NCBI GenBank assembly: GCA_964507045.1
Contig: CAZDOO010000014.1
Location: 1 to 64,000 of the forward strand
Reading direction: 5' to 3'
Origin: UBA8199 sp964507045
Lineage (GTDB): Bacteria > Verrucomicrobiota > Verrucomicrobiia > Limisphaerales > UBA8199
DNA: 64,000 bases
Shown here: piece after piece, positions 1 through 9,402 of the stretch
Layout of the letters: each line of letters starts with the position of its first letter
Position numbering within the stretch: position 1 is the first letter of the stretch
Translations under genes and position numbers: made by a program
The notes under the pieces: model-generated
Seen by the model: the letters and a program-made list of their open reading frames with translations, nothing else
Told to the model about the DNA's origin: nothing
Databases searched by the model: none

Positions 1-1266
1 CGCCGACGGCAATTGGGTCGAGTTGGTGATGGCAATGAGGTTGCCGGTAAACACCACTTGCTTGCGCAGGGTCCGGTTCGTGCCGACAACGCGGAAGAAG
101 TAGTTTTGCGGGGCAAGCGGCTCCAAGTCGCGGTTGGCCACGGTGCCTTGTTCGATCGCCCCGCCCGTCGCTTTGGCCAAGCGGGCGCGCTGAACTGCAT
201 CAACTGCCTGCACGTAGCCGGCATACACCGAACCATCGCCATCAGTAATCCGCAGTTCGCTGTCGGCCTGCTCAACCTGGAAGGAGGCCAGCACGGGTTG
301 CGCGGGCTTGGCCTTGTAAGCAAGCGGGGTCTTGGCAGCGGTGCCCGGTGCCGCCTGGACAAAGCGCTGGACAACTCCGGGGCTCTGGATGTTCCTCAGG
401 GTCTTCGCGGCGGGAACGGACAAACCCTCTGCTGTGGCCACAGCAGATGCTGGACGGCCGTCCGACGCGGCGGCGGCAAAGTATCTGTGGGCCGCACCGG
501 CAGAATCAGACTCTTTGGTTGCCAGGCTTGTAGCTTTATCCTCCACCGCCGCGGGAGACATGCCGGGCGCTTCGACACCGGGCCCAGGTGAAGTTGGCGT
601 GTCCGGCCTGCCAGCGACCGCGGTGGAGGCGAATTCGTCTTGCTGCCGGGAGGCCTTGTTTGCAGAGCTGGCAGGTGGCGGCGCAGAGAGGCTGCCGGAA
701 ACCATGCCCGGTCCCGTGGCGGCCTTCCGCCGGTCTGCGAGCGGGGCCGAGGCGGCCAGTGGCCGTTTCTCCCGGACAACACTTTCAGACTTCGCGGCAG
801 AGCTATCCCTGGCCACGAGTTGCGGTGCGGTGGCAGGTTCAGCCATGGTGAGCACCGGCATCTCTGACGGTGCGCTTGCCCGGCCGCCAGCCGCGGGCGC
901 TCCCAGCGATTCCTGGGCGGAAGGAGGAGTGGCTGACGCCGCAGCAGGCACCGCCGCCTTCATATCCTTCCTGGCCAACAGGGCCGTCTGCGCGTTCCGA
1001 CTAGACACAGGCAGCAGGCACCAAACCGCCACGCCCAGGATGCCCAGGATGGCGAAGGCCCAGGCGAAACGCGGCCACAGTTGCCCAAGGACCTCATGCC
1101 ACGAGCGGGGCTCGCGCCGCGCCGAAGCAAACTGCCGCGCAACTTCGCCTTGCAGCAGGCGTCGGTCGGCAGGGTGCAGCTCGAACGGCGCGCCGGCCTC
1201 GTCGCGGCGCTTCTTCGCCGCGGCGCGCAGCAGCATCTCCATCGGGCGTTCCGGTTCGTTGGCCAT
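1..1266 (-). CDS. Anti-sigma-factor-like membrane protein, partial (C-terminus beyond left edge)
   Basis: An open frame runs from an ATG at 1266 to the window edge (422 codons, no stop). It starts 8 nt after the stop of the ECF sigma gene, so the two are probably one operon, and by analogy this is the cognate membrane anti-sigma factor. The N-terminal ~60 residues are charged and cytoplasmic-like. A single membrane segment follows at about residues 64-87 (core FAWAFAILGILGVAVWCLL). After it come ~220 residues of low-complexity Ala/Pro/Ser-rich sequence, then a more ordered part near residues 330-422. I see no HxxxCxxC zinc-binding anti-sigma motif in the N-terminus, so the assignment rests on position and topology. 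The product could be a structural envelope protein instead. Confidence 0.65.
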   Translation of the reverse strand, partial: MANEPERPMEMLLRAAAKKRRDEAGAPFELHPADRRLLQGEVARQFASARREPRSWHEVLGQLWPRFAWAFAILGILGVAVWCLLPVSSRNAQTALLARKDMKAAVPAAASATPPSAQESLGAPAAGGRASAPSEMPVLTMAEPATAPQLVARDSSAAKSESVVREKRPLAASAPLADRRKAATGPGMVSGSLSAPPPASSANKASRQQDEFASTAVAGRPDTPTSPGPGVEAPGMSPAAVEDKATSLATKESDSAGAAHRYFAAAASDGRPASAVATAEGLSVPAAKTLRNIQSPGVVQRFVQAAPGTAAKTPLAYKAKPAQPVLASFQVEQADSELRITDGDGSVYAGYVQAVDAVQRARLAKATGGAIEQGTVANRDLEPLAPQNYFFRVVGTNRTLRKQVVFTGNLIAITNSTQLPSA

Positions 1267-1274
1267 ATCAGCTA

Positions 1275-1898
1275 TCAGTTAGACGGAGAAACGGCGGGGT
1301 TTCCCCGCGCAAATATCTTCCGCATAATCCCTTCCAGGCGATCCAGGCACTTGCTCAGGCGCGAGCTGACTGTCTTGGGGTTGAGATCCAAGGAGCGGCT
1401 GAGTTCGTCGTAGCTCAAGTCACCAAAATAGCGCAATTGGATGATCTCGCGGCAGGGTTCGTCGAGCTGGTCAAGGGCCTGGTGCACCAGCATGGCTTGC
1501 TCGGCGTTCAGCAGCGCGAGGTCGGGTGCCGGACCACTGCCCGGCGGGTCAACCACCCGGCCGCTCTCGGGGTCTTCGGCCTGCAACGAAAGGGGAGCTT
1601 GGCCACCGCCGCGCTTGGCTGCGCGCTGGCGCTCGCGGTAATCGCGGGCCTTGTTGGCGGCAATGCGAAACAGCCAGGTCTGGAACTGGCTGCCGCCGTA
1701 GAAGGAGCCGAGGTTGCGGATAACGGACAGGAACACCTCCTGGCAAATCTCCTCCACGTCCTCGCGCGACAGCTCATGCCCAAGCTGGAAGATAAAGCGC
1801 CCCGCCGCCGCGTAGTGCCGGTCGAACAGTTCGTCCCAGGCTCCCGCCTCACCCCGGCGGCAGCGCGCAAGCAACTCAGCTTCAGCGTCCGAACCCAT
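1275..1898 (-). CDS. RNA polymerase ECF-type sigma-70 factor
   Basis: Directs RNA polymerase to a specific regulon. Region 2 is visible at about residues 27-95 (EDVEEICQEVFLSVIRNL, then FQTWLFRIAANKARDY, the typical 2.3/2.4 helix). Region 4 is at about residues 137-195 (LDEPCREIIQLRYFGDLSYD, then a helix-turn-helix ending SRLSKCLDRLEGIMRKIF). A 30-residue charged linker separates them. About 207 residues is usual for ECF factors. The ATG at 1898 is chosen; a TTG at 1919 would add 7 residues. The membrane protein immediately downstream is the likely anti-sigma partner. Confidence 0.9.
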   Translation of the reverse strand: MGSDAEAELLARCRRGEAGAWDELFDRHYAAAGRFIFQLGHELSREDVEEICQEVFLSVIRNLGSFYGGSQFQTWLFRIAANKARDYRERQRAAKRGGGQAPLSLQAEDPESGRVVDPPGSGPAPDLALLNAEQAMLVHQALDQLDEPCREIIQLRYFGDLSYDELSRSLDLNPKTVSSRLSKCLDRLEGIMRKIFARGNPAVSPSN

Positions 1899-1977
1899 GC
1901 TGGTTGAGACTCTAATCAAGGGCGGGGCGTTTGAACAGGATTGTCTCGGGGGCGGGCGGGTCCAGGGATAAGCACAG

Positions 1978-1996
1978 AGCCGACTTGCAGTCGGCT
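1978..1996. repeat. Short perfect hairpin, dispersed-repeat-like
   Basis: AGCCGACT and AGTCGGCT form a perfect 8-bp stem with a 3-nt loop, lying upstream of the sigma gene and downstream of the hydrogenase protease. It has no proper T-run on either strand, so it is not a convincing intrinsic terminator. From memory, this word is a common extragenic palindrome in Verrucomicrobia-like genomes; that needs a genome-wide count. Confidence 0.45.
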
Positions 1997-2080
1997 TTGC
2001 GGCGCACGAAGACTCCCGGGGGCTGGCGGTGCGGGCAAATCTTCCAGGCGGGGCAACCCTTCAACTTGTGTAACTCAGGA

Positions 2081-2560
2081 CTAACCAACGCCGGGCGGTG
2101 AATGGCCAGCGGCACACCGCTTGACCTCATACATCGCCCGCTCAAACCCATGCTGGGCCTGTGGCGAAAGCGCCTCTCCAATGCCAAGGTCCTCGACGGG
2201 GATGGTCAGCCACCACGCCTCGGGCACGTGGCCAAAAACATCCCGCGCCAGGGCCAATAAGGTGGCCGGGCTCGCTGCATGGGCCATGATCTGTGAGCTG
2301 GCCGCCGGCTCCAGCTTGCGCATTTGCACCTCCCGCGGCGCATCCACCGCCGCATCCACAAAAATCACCACGCCGACCCGTGAAACCGCCTCCGCCAATT
2401 CGGGCGTCAGCAGCGGGCAAGCCAGTGTTCGCACCCCCGGCAGGGCCAGCGCCGCCACCGCCTCCGCCACCTTGGGTCCCACCCCATCGTCGCGGCGCAG
2501 CGTGTTGCCATAGCCGATAACGAGGAGGCCCTCCAGTACGTCTTGTTGTTCGAGTGCCAT
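2081..2560 (-). CDS. [NiFe] hydrogenase maturation endopeptidase (HycI/HoxW/HyaD family)
   Basis: Nickel-dependent endopeptidase that trims the C-terminal peptide of a hydrogenase large subunit after metal insertion. The N-terminal family signature GYGNTLRRDDGVG is at about residues 16-28. Further acidic and histidine ligands are plausible in the FVDAAVD and MAHAASP stretches. The length of 159 residues is normal. It lies 5 kb from the hox operon on the same strand. A second protease sits beside the exported hydrogenase at 34.3 kb, so this one is the better candidate for processing HoxH; that pairing is inferred. Nine bases separate it from the upstream TIM-barrel gene. Confidence 0.85.
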   Translation of the reverse strand: MALEQQDVLEGLLVIGYGNTLRRDDGVGPKVAEAVAALALPGVRTLACPLLTPELAEAVSRVGVVIFVDAAVDAPREVQMRKLEPAASSQIMAHAASPATLLALARDVFGHVPEAWWLTIPVEDLGIGEALSPQAQHGFERAMYEVKRCAAGHSPPGVG

Positions 2561-2569
2561 GCTAGGGAT

Positions 2570-3547
2570 TCACCAGGAACGCGGGCTGGGCTTGGGACCG
2601 ACGGGTCGGCCCTCGATCTGAGCGACCAGCCAGTCAAGTCCATCAAGGTTGTCCTGCAGTCGCGCTTGGGCGTCTTGATCGGTGTGGTTTAGAATGCCGA
2701 CAGGTCCCTGCCAGCCGCTGTCCAATATTAAGCGCAGCAGCTTCAGATCGAACTCGCCCTGCCCCAGTGGCAATATCTGTTTGCCGAGCTTCGCTCCATC
2801 GTGAGTCATGCCGTTGAGATTGAGCGCCAGCAAATAGGGCTTCATCTTGCCGAGCAACTCCGGGAAGCGGTCGAGGTGTTCGTGGCCGTGGTGCTGGTTA
2901 TAGACGATCCCAATATTGGTGCAGCCTTGCGTCTTAAGGAACTCAATGATGGCGATTTGGTTCTCCGGTTCGCCAAACCAGGCTCCATGATTATAGAGGG
3001 CAACCGGGCAGCCCATTTTGGCGGCAGCCTCGGCGATGGGGCGAATGCGCGCCGCTTCGGCCTCGACGCGCGCCTTCTGCTCCGCTTCGTTCTTCGTCGG
3101 TTGGCCCCCGCCGCTAACCCAAAGCTGAACGCCGCGCAGATGGTGACGCCGGAGCACGTCCAGGATCAGCCGGGCTTCGTCGTTCAGCTCCCAGGGGAAC
3201 CACCACGCCAGCAGCCGGACGTGATGGCGCCCAAGCGCCTCCATTTCGGCATCAAACGTCGGGATGTGATTCGCGCGGTAATCGTAGGCGAACAGCTTGA
3301 ACCCCAGCTTTTCGAGCATTGCGGCGCGCTCCTCCGGCCCGCGCGCCTTGGCGTCAAACGGCACGATGCACCAGGCGACCAGGTTTGTCCGGGCAAAGAG
3401 CTGGTAATCCCCTTTCTTGTCCCAAGCTGGCTCGGCGGCAAGGGAAAGCAGGGGCACTGACGCGCAGAGCCATATCAAGAGACACAGAATAACCTGTGTG
3501 GCAAGGCCGATTAGGCGCAAGCGGGAATTCATGTTCTGCTCACTCAT
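2570..3547 (-). CDS. Secreted sugar phosphate isomerase/epimerase-like TIM-barrel protein
   Basis: A 325-residue protein with an N-terminal signal sequence (hydrophobic run ATQVILCLLIWLCASVPLLS, then AAEP as likely cleavage site) followed by an AP-endonuclease-2/xylose isomerase-like TIM barrel. Family-like strand ends are visible, e.g. VRLLAWWFPWELND, GVQLWVSGGG, CPVALYNHGAWFGEP, IGIVYNQHHGHEHLDRF, YLLALNLNGM and PVGILNHTDQD. The His/Glu/Asp pattern is like metal-binding members, but the substrate cannot be predicted. Such exported barrels are abundant in Verrucomicrobia and Planctomycetes. The start is ambiguous: ATG at 3547 is used, ATG at 3532 is equally possible. Confidence 0.75.
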   Translation of the reverse strand: MSEQNMNSRLRLIGLATQVILCLLIWLCASVPLLSLAAEPAWDKKGDYQLFARTNLVAWCIVPFDAKARGPEERAAMLEKLGFKLFAYDYRANHIPTFDAEMEALGRHHVRLLAWWFPWELNDEARLILDVLRRHHLRGVQLWVSGGGQPTKNEAEQKARVEAEAARIRPIAEAAAKMGCPVALYNHGAWFGEPENQIAIIEFLKTQGCTNIGIVYNQHHGHEHLDRFPELLGKMKPYLLALNLNGMTHDGAKLGKQILPLGQGEFDLKLLRLILDSGWQGPVGILNHTDQDAQARLQDNLDGLDWLVAQIEGRPVGPKPSPRSW

Positions 3548-3796
3548 CAGCAATCTTCCGGGGCATCATCCGCCGGTCCAGACCGGCGCCGGCCAGGCAA
3601 CAGACTGGGCCGGGCAGCCGCCAGATGCAAATAACGGCGCCGACAAACATTTCATGCGCCAGTTCTATACGGTCCGGAGGGCGGCGGCAATCGGATACCA
3701 CTTTTCACTGTCCTTCTTGCCGTGGTTGATTTATGAAACCCGCCGGTGCACTCATCATTTCTGAGTTCTGAACCAGCGCCCGCCATTCCTCAAAGA

Positions 3797-6700
3797 ATGA
3801 AGAGCAGCGGGGTAGTTCTATGGTCCGCATTGCTTCTACTCACCGGGCTGCCGCTGCCGTTGCCGGCGGTAAGTTACACCGGGCCGGGTGTGATGATTGA
3901 CTATCAACCATTGAATTATTCTTTGTTTCATACCCCCCCTGACATCTTCATTTCCGACCCGGAGATTATCGTTCTCGCCAACGGCGATTACATCGCGTCC
4001 CATGCGCTGGCCGGATGGGACTCCGGCTCGGACACGTCCGGACAAACCACGGTATATCGTTCCACCAACAAGGGCACCAACTGGACTTCGCTGGGAACTT
4101 TCAGCGGCATTTTGCGCGGCAGCCTGTTCGTTCTGGATGGCAGCTTGTATCTCTTGGGAGCCAACGATGATACCGATGGCAAGCCCGCCGTCCTGATGCG
4201 GTCAACGAACAACGGCACCGCCTGGCCGGACATCACCCAGTTTGATCTGGGCGGGCCGGCCACGCCGAACAACCCCCTGGTGTGGAGCAACCGTCTGTGG
4301 TGCGCCACCGGCACGTCGGATCTTTCCGCCCCGGTTAATTCCAATCTGCTGGTGGCCGCCTCCTGGCGGAACACCAGCGGATTCCCAGCCTCAAATACCA
4401 ATTGGCTTACCGGCACCGCATTCGTCGGCGAAGGGCAGATCGTGGCTTCTCCGGACCTGGGAGTCTTCATCCTGCCCAAGATTACCGACAATCCTTATAC
4501 GGCGGTATCCCGCGTCAGCCTGGCCGGCAGCGTCACGTTTGATGCGACGAACAACTTTGCGGCGCTGCCGGGCGCCGAGAAGAAATTCGGCGCCGCCTAT
4601 GATGCGGGTTCGGGCCAATTCTTCGTGTTGAGCAATCCGGTTCTGCCGGCCGACGCCAATTCCGGCATCGCCTACAATATGATTCGCAACACGGCCGCCG
4701 TGCTCACGTCGCGCGACCTCTTGAACTGGAAGGTGGAAAGAATCTTCATCTATTCGCCGGATGCCAGCCATGACGGCTTCGGCTACCTGAACTTTGATTT
4801 CGATGGCTCCGATATGGTTGTGGCCGCACGCACCGCTTTCAAGATTCAAACCGGAGATGACCCGACGCGCGGACATGATTCCAATGTGCTCACCTTTCAC
4901 CGGCTGAACGACTTTCGGAATCTGGCTCCGGATCAATACCTGAAGATCAGCGGCAATCAGGTGCTGCGTTACGAGCGCACGGACTATCAGGACGCGCCGC
5001 TGGGCAGTTTCACACTCGGCAATTCCTTCGCCGGCGCGCCGCTGAATGCGCCGAATGGCATTGGAACCACCGCCGCCGGAGAGGTGTATGTTCGGGAAAC
5101 CGGCGGGCGCATTCTTCACTTTGACGCCCTGGGCAATTTTGTTGAGACAACCAATGCGTCGCCGGTGGCCTTCAACGCGAGCCAGATCAATGCAAAACAA
5201 CCGCCCGCCGGAGAATGTTCCTGGGCACGCTCCAACTCGGGCGACTGGTCCGACCTGCTGAACTGGTATTACTGGGGCCGTCCAGACACCACAAAAGAAA
5301 TTGCCGTGTTCGGCAGCGCCGTGACCAATGCCGCCACGGTCAATGTTCCCCCCGCCACGCAAACCTGGAGTTTCAACACGGACGGAAACAAGGAAGCGTG
5401 GGTGGTCGCCAATGCCTCGAACACCGTCGCCAGTGCCGGTCTGTTGCAGGGCACCGCCAACGACACCAGCAGCACGGTGCAGATCTACCGGACCGACCGT
5501 TTCTTCTATGGCTCCACCGTTCCTGAAGTGCGAATCCGGCTGCGGGCGGATGCCAACTGCACGGTGTATTTCTACTGGGGAACGGCGTTGGCGGATGCTT
5601 TCGCTTCCGCGCGCAGAATAGCCCAGTCCTACACCAACAACGGCGCGTTTCAGGATTTTGTGTTCCCGATGGCCGGCAATGCCGGCTGGGACGGACAGGT
5701 GATCACCCGGCTCCGATTCGATCCGCTGGTGCACACCAACCCCACCCGCGGGTTTGCAGTGGACTCGATCTCTGTGCCCAAAGAAAGTTATCGGGTGAAA
5801 GGACTGCGCTTCCGCAACTCCGCCTCCTACACGGTTTCCGGCGGTGGCACCTTGCGCGTCGAGCCGGACACGGGCACAGGATTGATTGACGTGCAAATGG
5901 GCAGCCATGGCATCGCCCTTCCCATTTCTTTGGCAACCAATACGGACTTCAGCTTGGCGGATGGAACGACCCTCGCACTTTCGGGCGCGCTTTCGGGTGC
6001 CGTTGGCACGACCAAGCTGGGCGCGGGCAGGTTAACACTCTCCGGCACGAACACCTACACAGGAAACACGACGATATCCAATGGCACCCTGGCATTGACG
6101 GCTCCCGCCGGCGCGACCTCTTTGATTTCCAATAGCCCGGTCATCACCGTGGCGGGTGGCGCAACACTGGACGTTGCGGGCATCGTCAGCGGCTTCCGCC
6201 TGTTAAGCGGTCAGACGCTCACCGGCAATGGTTCCGTGACCGGCACGGTAACCGTGGCCAGCGGAGCGACAGTTGCCCCCGGCCGTTCCATCGGCACGCT
6301 CACGTTCAGCAACTCCCCGGCTCTCCAAGGCACGCTACGCATGGAGGTCAACCAGACCAACAGTCCGCTCACCAGCGACCAGTTGGTCGTGGTGGCCAAA
6401 CCCATGACCAACGGCGGCACCTTGACAGTGACAAACATCGGCCCGGCGCTGACGGGCGGGGAAGTGTTCACCCTGTTCAACGCGGCCAGTTATCACGGGA
6501 GCTTCAGCGCGACAAATCTGCCGCCGTTGCCGACTACAAACTTGAACTGGTGGCTGGGCAACCTCACGGTGAATGGCAGCCTCGTAGTCAATCGCGCGCC
6601 AACTGTCATGAACGCCAGCTATCTGCGGGTGAAAGGCACGACGTTGAAAATCAGCATCACCAATCTGCTGGCCGGCTTCGCCGCCGACGCGGACGGCAAC

Positions 6701-7108
6701 AGTTTGGCGCTGCAAGGCGTGGGTGCCAGCGGGCAGGGGGCGACGATCACGAATGACGCCGCTTGCATTAGCTACGGGCCCAGCACGAGTGCGACCAGTA
6801 ATGCCAACGACAGTTTCACTTACACCGTGACCGACGGACGGGGCGGGGTTCGGACGGCTAACATCACCATCAGCGTGGTGAATCCGGCCGGTTTCACCAG
6901 CATTACCAGCAGCAGTGACTCGAGTGTCGAGTTGGGTTTCACCGGTGTTCTGGGCTACGACTATGTGTTGCAGCGTTCGAGCAATCTGGTGCGTTGGGCT
7001 GGCGTGGCGACCAATGCGCTGCCGTTGGGCGGAAACAACACCGGCGCAATCTGGTTCACAGACACGCCCCCTCACAACCCTGCGTTTTATCGCACCATAC
7101 TCCCGTGA
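3797..7108 (+). CDS. Large secreted protein: sialidase-like N-terminus, autotransporter-associated beta-strand repeats, Verrucomicrobia-type C-terminus
   Basis: The ATG at 3797 begins a classical signal peptide (KSSGVVLWSALLLLTGLPLP, then PAVS); an upstream GTG at 3746 would add 17 residues before it and is less likely. Residues ~40-400 look like a BNR/sialidase-type propeller (TTVYRSTNKGTNW, VLMRSTNNGTAWPD). Residues ~470-670 form a jelly-roll-like region. Around residues 735-780 there is an autotransporter-associated repeat (LGAGRLTLSGTNTYTGNTTI). A cadherin-like module follows at ~960-1030 (ending DSFTYTVTDGRGGVRTANIT). The C-terminal ~70 residues (YDYVLQRSSNLVRWAGVATN, then FYRTILP) match the recurrent C-terminal module of Verrucomicrobia exoproteins. 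No catalytic residues are assigned; a surface carbohydrate-binding or hydrolytic role is inferred. Confidence 0.8.
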   Translation: MKSSGVVLWSALLLLTGLPLPLPAVSYTGPGVMIDYQPLNYSLFHTPPDIFISDPEIIVLANGDYIASHALAGWDSGSDTSGQTTVYRSTNKGTNWTSLGTFSGILRGSLFVLDGSLYLLGANDDTDGKPAVLMRSTNNGTAWPDITQFDLGGPATPNNPLVWSNRLWCATGTSDLSAPVNSNLLVAASWRNTSGFPASNTNWLTGTAFVGEGQIVASPDLGVFILPKITDNPYTAVSRVSLAGSVTFDATNNFAALPGAEKKFGAAYDAGSGQFFVLSNPVLPADANSGIAYNMIRNTAAVLTSRDLLNWKVERIFIYSPDASHDGFGYLNFDFDGSDMVVAARTAFKIQTGDDPTRGHDSNVLTFHRLNDFRNLAPDQYLKISGNQVLRYERTDYQDAPLGSFTLGNSFAGAPLNAPNGIGTTAAGEVYVRETGGRILHFDALGNFVETTNASPVAFNASQINAKQPPAGECSWARSNSGDWSDLLNWYYWGRPDTTKEIAVFGSAVTNAATVNVPPATQTWSFNTDGNKEAWVVANASNTVASAGLLQGTANDTSSTVQIYRTDRFFYGSTVPEVRIRLRADANCTVYFYWGTALADAFASARRIAQSYTNNGAFQDFVFPMAGNAGWDGQVITRLRFDPLVHTNPTRGFAVDSISVPKESYRVKGLRFRNSASYTVSGGGTLRVEPDTGTGLIDVQMGSHGIALPISLATNTDFSLADGTTLALSGALSGAVGTTKLGAGRLTLSGTNTYTGNTTISNGTLALTAPAGATSLISNSPVITVAGGATLDVAGIVSGFRLLSGQTLTGNGSVTGTVTVASGATVAPGRSIGTLTFSNSPALQGTLRMEVNQTNSPLTSDQLVVVAKPMTNGGTLTVTNIGPALTGGEVFTLFNAASYHGSFSATNLPPLPTTNLNWWLGNLTVNGSLVVNRAPTVMNASYLRVKGTTLKISITNLLAGFAADADGNSLALQGVGASGQGATITNDAACISYGPSTSATSNANDSFTYTVTDGRGGVRTANITISVVNPAGFTSITSSSDSSVELGFTGVLGYDYVLQRSSNLVRWAGVATNALPLGGNNTGAIWFTDTPPHNPAFYRTILP

Positions 7109-7373
7109 ACTCGGCGGCTGCATCGCGGGCTCCAAATTGTCCGGCGACCTGGAGCAGCTTGAGCCCCGACGCGCAGAACCCTATCGAGAACAGGCGACCA
7201 GCCTGTGCTGTGATGCCAATCCTCCGCAACCAAGGATTCGGGTCTTCCGCAGTCGCAGATGCAGGTCTGGCTCCAACCGCGCCGTCGAGGCGGATTAACC
7301 AGTGCCTCAAGCCCTCTTCTCTTTGCTTTGCACCTTCCCGGCTTCGTTGTTCGACCGGTGATAGCCGGCCAGA
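7109..7373. other. Convergent intergenic region
   Basis: Space between the stops of the large secreted protein (plus) and hoxH (minus). It contains a 17-nt hairpin at 7190-7206 (ACAGGC, 5-nt loop, GCCTGT). I see no T-run terminator and no convincing gene. Confidence 0.4.
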
Positions 7374-8804
7374 TCAGCCGCGGGCGACTTCGTCCAGGAC
7401 GGTGCCGCCGGGGCCGATGAGCTGAACGTGCATGGGCATCTGCCCCACAGCGTGCGTGGAGCAGCTCAGGCAAGGGTCGTAACAGCGGATGCCGTGCTCG
7501 ACCCGATTGAGCATCGGCTCGGCAATCTTATTGCCGCGCACGTAATGGCGCGCGATCTGGGCCACGGTCTGGTTCATCGCCAGGTTGTTCTGGCCGGTGG
7601 CGACAATGAGGTTGACCTTCTTAAGCAGGCCATCGCGGTCCACGGTGTAATCATGGAAGAGCGTGCCCCGGGGGGCCTCGCTCACGCCCACGCCGCGGAG
7701 GCTGTTGATGCCGGCGTCGGCGCGCAGGTCTTCGCTGAGCAGGTCGGTGTCATCCAGGTATGCTTCCACGCGCTCGATGGAGGTCAGGATCTCAATCAGC
7801 CGCGCGTAATGATAATGGAAAGACGACGTCACGGCATTGCGCCCGCGTGTCAGCTTCTTGAACTTCTTCAATTCCACATCCGCCTTGGGCGTGCCCATTT
7901 GCTCGGCCACATTGAGCCGGGCCAGCGGCCCAACGCGATACATGCCGTCCGGAAAGCCCAAGGGCGAATAGTATGGGGATTTGAGATAAGACGAGTTCTG
8001 CACCGATTCGCTGATATACTCGTAGTACTTCTGCGGATCGAGCTGATCGGCGATAATGCTGCCGCTGCTGTCAGTGAAGCGGAGTTTGCCGCCGTGATGT
8101 TCCCAGCCGCCATCCGGGTCCACCAGCCCCATGAACAGGGACGGAAAGTTGCCGTAGATCTGGACTTCCGTCTTGTGGGTTTCCAGCGTCTTCTTGAACA
8201 GGTCGAAGGCAATCTTGGTCGTGGCGTAGGCTTCAGGCAGCCAGGCGCGAATGCGCGTGCGGCCTTCCTCGGTAAGGGGGCTGCGCACGCCGCCGGGCAC
8301 GGCCCAGGCCGGATGAATCTTCTGGCCGCCCAAAATCTGAATGATCTCTTGTCCAAACTGGCGCAGCCGGATGCCGGCGCGGGCCAGGTCGGCATTCGAG
8401 GCGATCAGGCCGAATACATTGCGCTGGGCCGGAGACGTGTCCCAGCCGAGCAGAAAATCGGGCGCGCTCAGGTGGAAGAAGCTCAGGGCGTGGCTCTGGA
8501 TGATCTGGCCGAGGTTCATCAAGCGGCGCAGCTTGTCCGCCGCCGGCGGGATGTTGACGGCCATGATGGCGTCGCCGGCTTTGGCGGAGGCCAGCAGATG
8601 GCTCACCGGGCAAATGCCGCAGATGCGCGGGGTGATGCCGGGCATCTCGCTGTAGGGCCGCCCCTCGCAGAACTTCTCGAAGCCGCGGAACTCGACGACG
8701 TGGAACTCGGCATCCGAGACATTGCCGGCGTCGTCCAGGAAGATGCTGATCTTGGCGTGGCCCTCAATGCGGGTCACGGGGTCAATAACAATACGTTGAG
8801 CCAT
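7374..8804 (-). CDS. hoxH: NAD-linked [NiFe] hydrogenase large subunit HoxH
   Basis: Catalytic subunit of the cytoplasmic bidirectional hydrogenase (group 3d type), carrying the NiFe(CN)2CO site and interconverting H2 with protons and electrons. The N-terminus has IDPVTRIEGHAKI and VVEFRGFEKF. The first ligand pair is in PRICGICPVSH (about residues 58-68). The C-terminal pair is in YDPCLSCSTH, followed by ~25 residues that a maturation protease would remove after the His. The length of 476 residues is normal. It is the last gene of hoxEFUYH, starting 2 nt after the hoxY stop. Confidence 0.95.
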   Translation of the reverse strand: MAQRIVIDPVTRIEGHAKISIFLDDAGNVSDAEFHVVEFRGFEKFCEGRPYSEMPGITPRICGICPVSHLLASAKAGDAIMAVNIPPAADKLRRLMNLGQIIQSHALSFFHLSAPDFLLGWDTSPAQRNVFGLIASNADLARAGIRLRQFGQEIIQILGGQKIHPAWAVPGGVRSPLTEEGRTRIRAWLPEAYATTKIAFDLFKKTLETHKTEVQIYGNFPSLFMGLVDPDGGWEHHGGKLRFTDSSGSIIADQLDPQKYYEYISESVQNSSYLKSPYYSPLGFPDGMYRVGPLARLNVAEQMGTPKADVELKKFKKLTRGRNAVTSSFHYHYARLIEILTSIERVEAYLDDTDLLSEDLRADAGINSLRGVGVSEAPRGTLFHDYTVDRDGLLKKVNLIVATGQNNLAMNQTVAQIARHYVRGNKIAEPMLNRVEHGIRCYDPCLSCSTHAVGQMPMHVQLIGPGGTVLDEVARG

Positions 8805-8806
8805 AA

Positions 8807-9400
8807 CTATCCGAATTTGAGCTGGCGGCCTTCAAGCTTCGGCTCGACGCCTTCGAGCACCTGCACGAGCAGGGCCTTGATGCGGTCGGCCGGCGGCGGG
8901 CAGCCGGGCAGAAAATAGTCCACGTGCACCACCTCGTGCACGGGCATCACCCGTGGCAGGAGCGGCGGGACGATACCAGGTTCGTTGGGCAGGCTCGGGT
9001 TGGTCTGGGCGCATTCGATATAGGCGCGCTGCAAGACACTCTCGGCGTTTCCCAGGCCAAGCTGGTTGCGAATAGCCGGGACGTTGGCCGTCACCGCGCA
9101 GTCGCCGAAGGAAACGAGAACCTTGGTGCGCTCCCGAATCTTGCGGAGCAGCTCCAGGTTATCTTCGTTGCAGATGGCGCCCTCGATCAGGCACACGTCC
9201 ACATTCCCGGGGTATTCCTTCACGTCAATGACGGGGCTGTACACCAGTTCCACTTTCCCAGCCAGTTCGACGAGAAACTCATCCAGGTCCAGGAACGACA
9301 TGTGGCAGCCGGAACAGCCGCCAAACCAGACTGTGGCCAGGCGCAGCAGCGCCGGCTTGCCCGCGTCCTGCTTTGCTTCGATTGCGTGCTTTGCTACCAT
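8807..9400 (-). CDS. hoxY: NAD-linked hydrogenase small subunit HoxY
   Basis: Electron-transfer subunit with one proximal [4Fe-4S] cluster that passes electrons between HoxH and the diaphorase. Cluster ligands are visible in WFGGCSGCHMSFLD (about residues 26-39), in VSFGDCAVTANVPA and in FLPGCPPPAD. At 197 residues it is short like HoxY and lacks the extra ferredoxin-like domain of periplasmic small subunits. The ATG at 9400, 2 nt after the hoxU stop, gives the conserved start MVAKHAIEAK. A longer upstream frame overlaps hoxU and is not used. Confidence 0.95.
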   Translation of the reverse strand: MVAKHAIEAKQDAGKPALLRLATVWFGGCSGCHMSFLDLDEFLVELAGKVELVYSPVIDVKEYPGNVDVCLIEGAICNEDNLELLRKIRERTKVLVSFGDCAVTANVPAIRNQLGLGNAESVLQRAYIECAQTNPSLPNEPGIVPPLLPRVMPVHEVVHVDYFLPGCPPPADRIKALLVQVLEGVEPKLEGRQLKFG

Positions 9401-9402
9401 AC

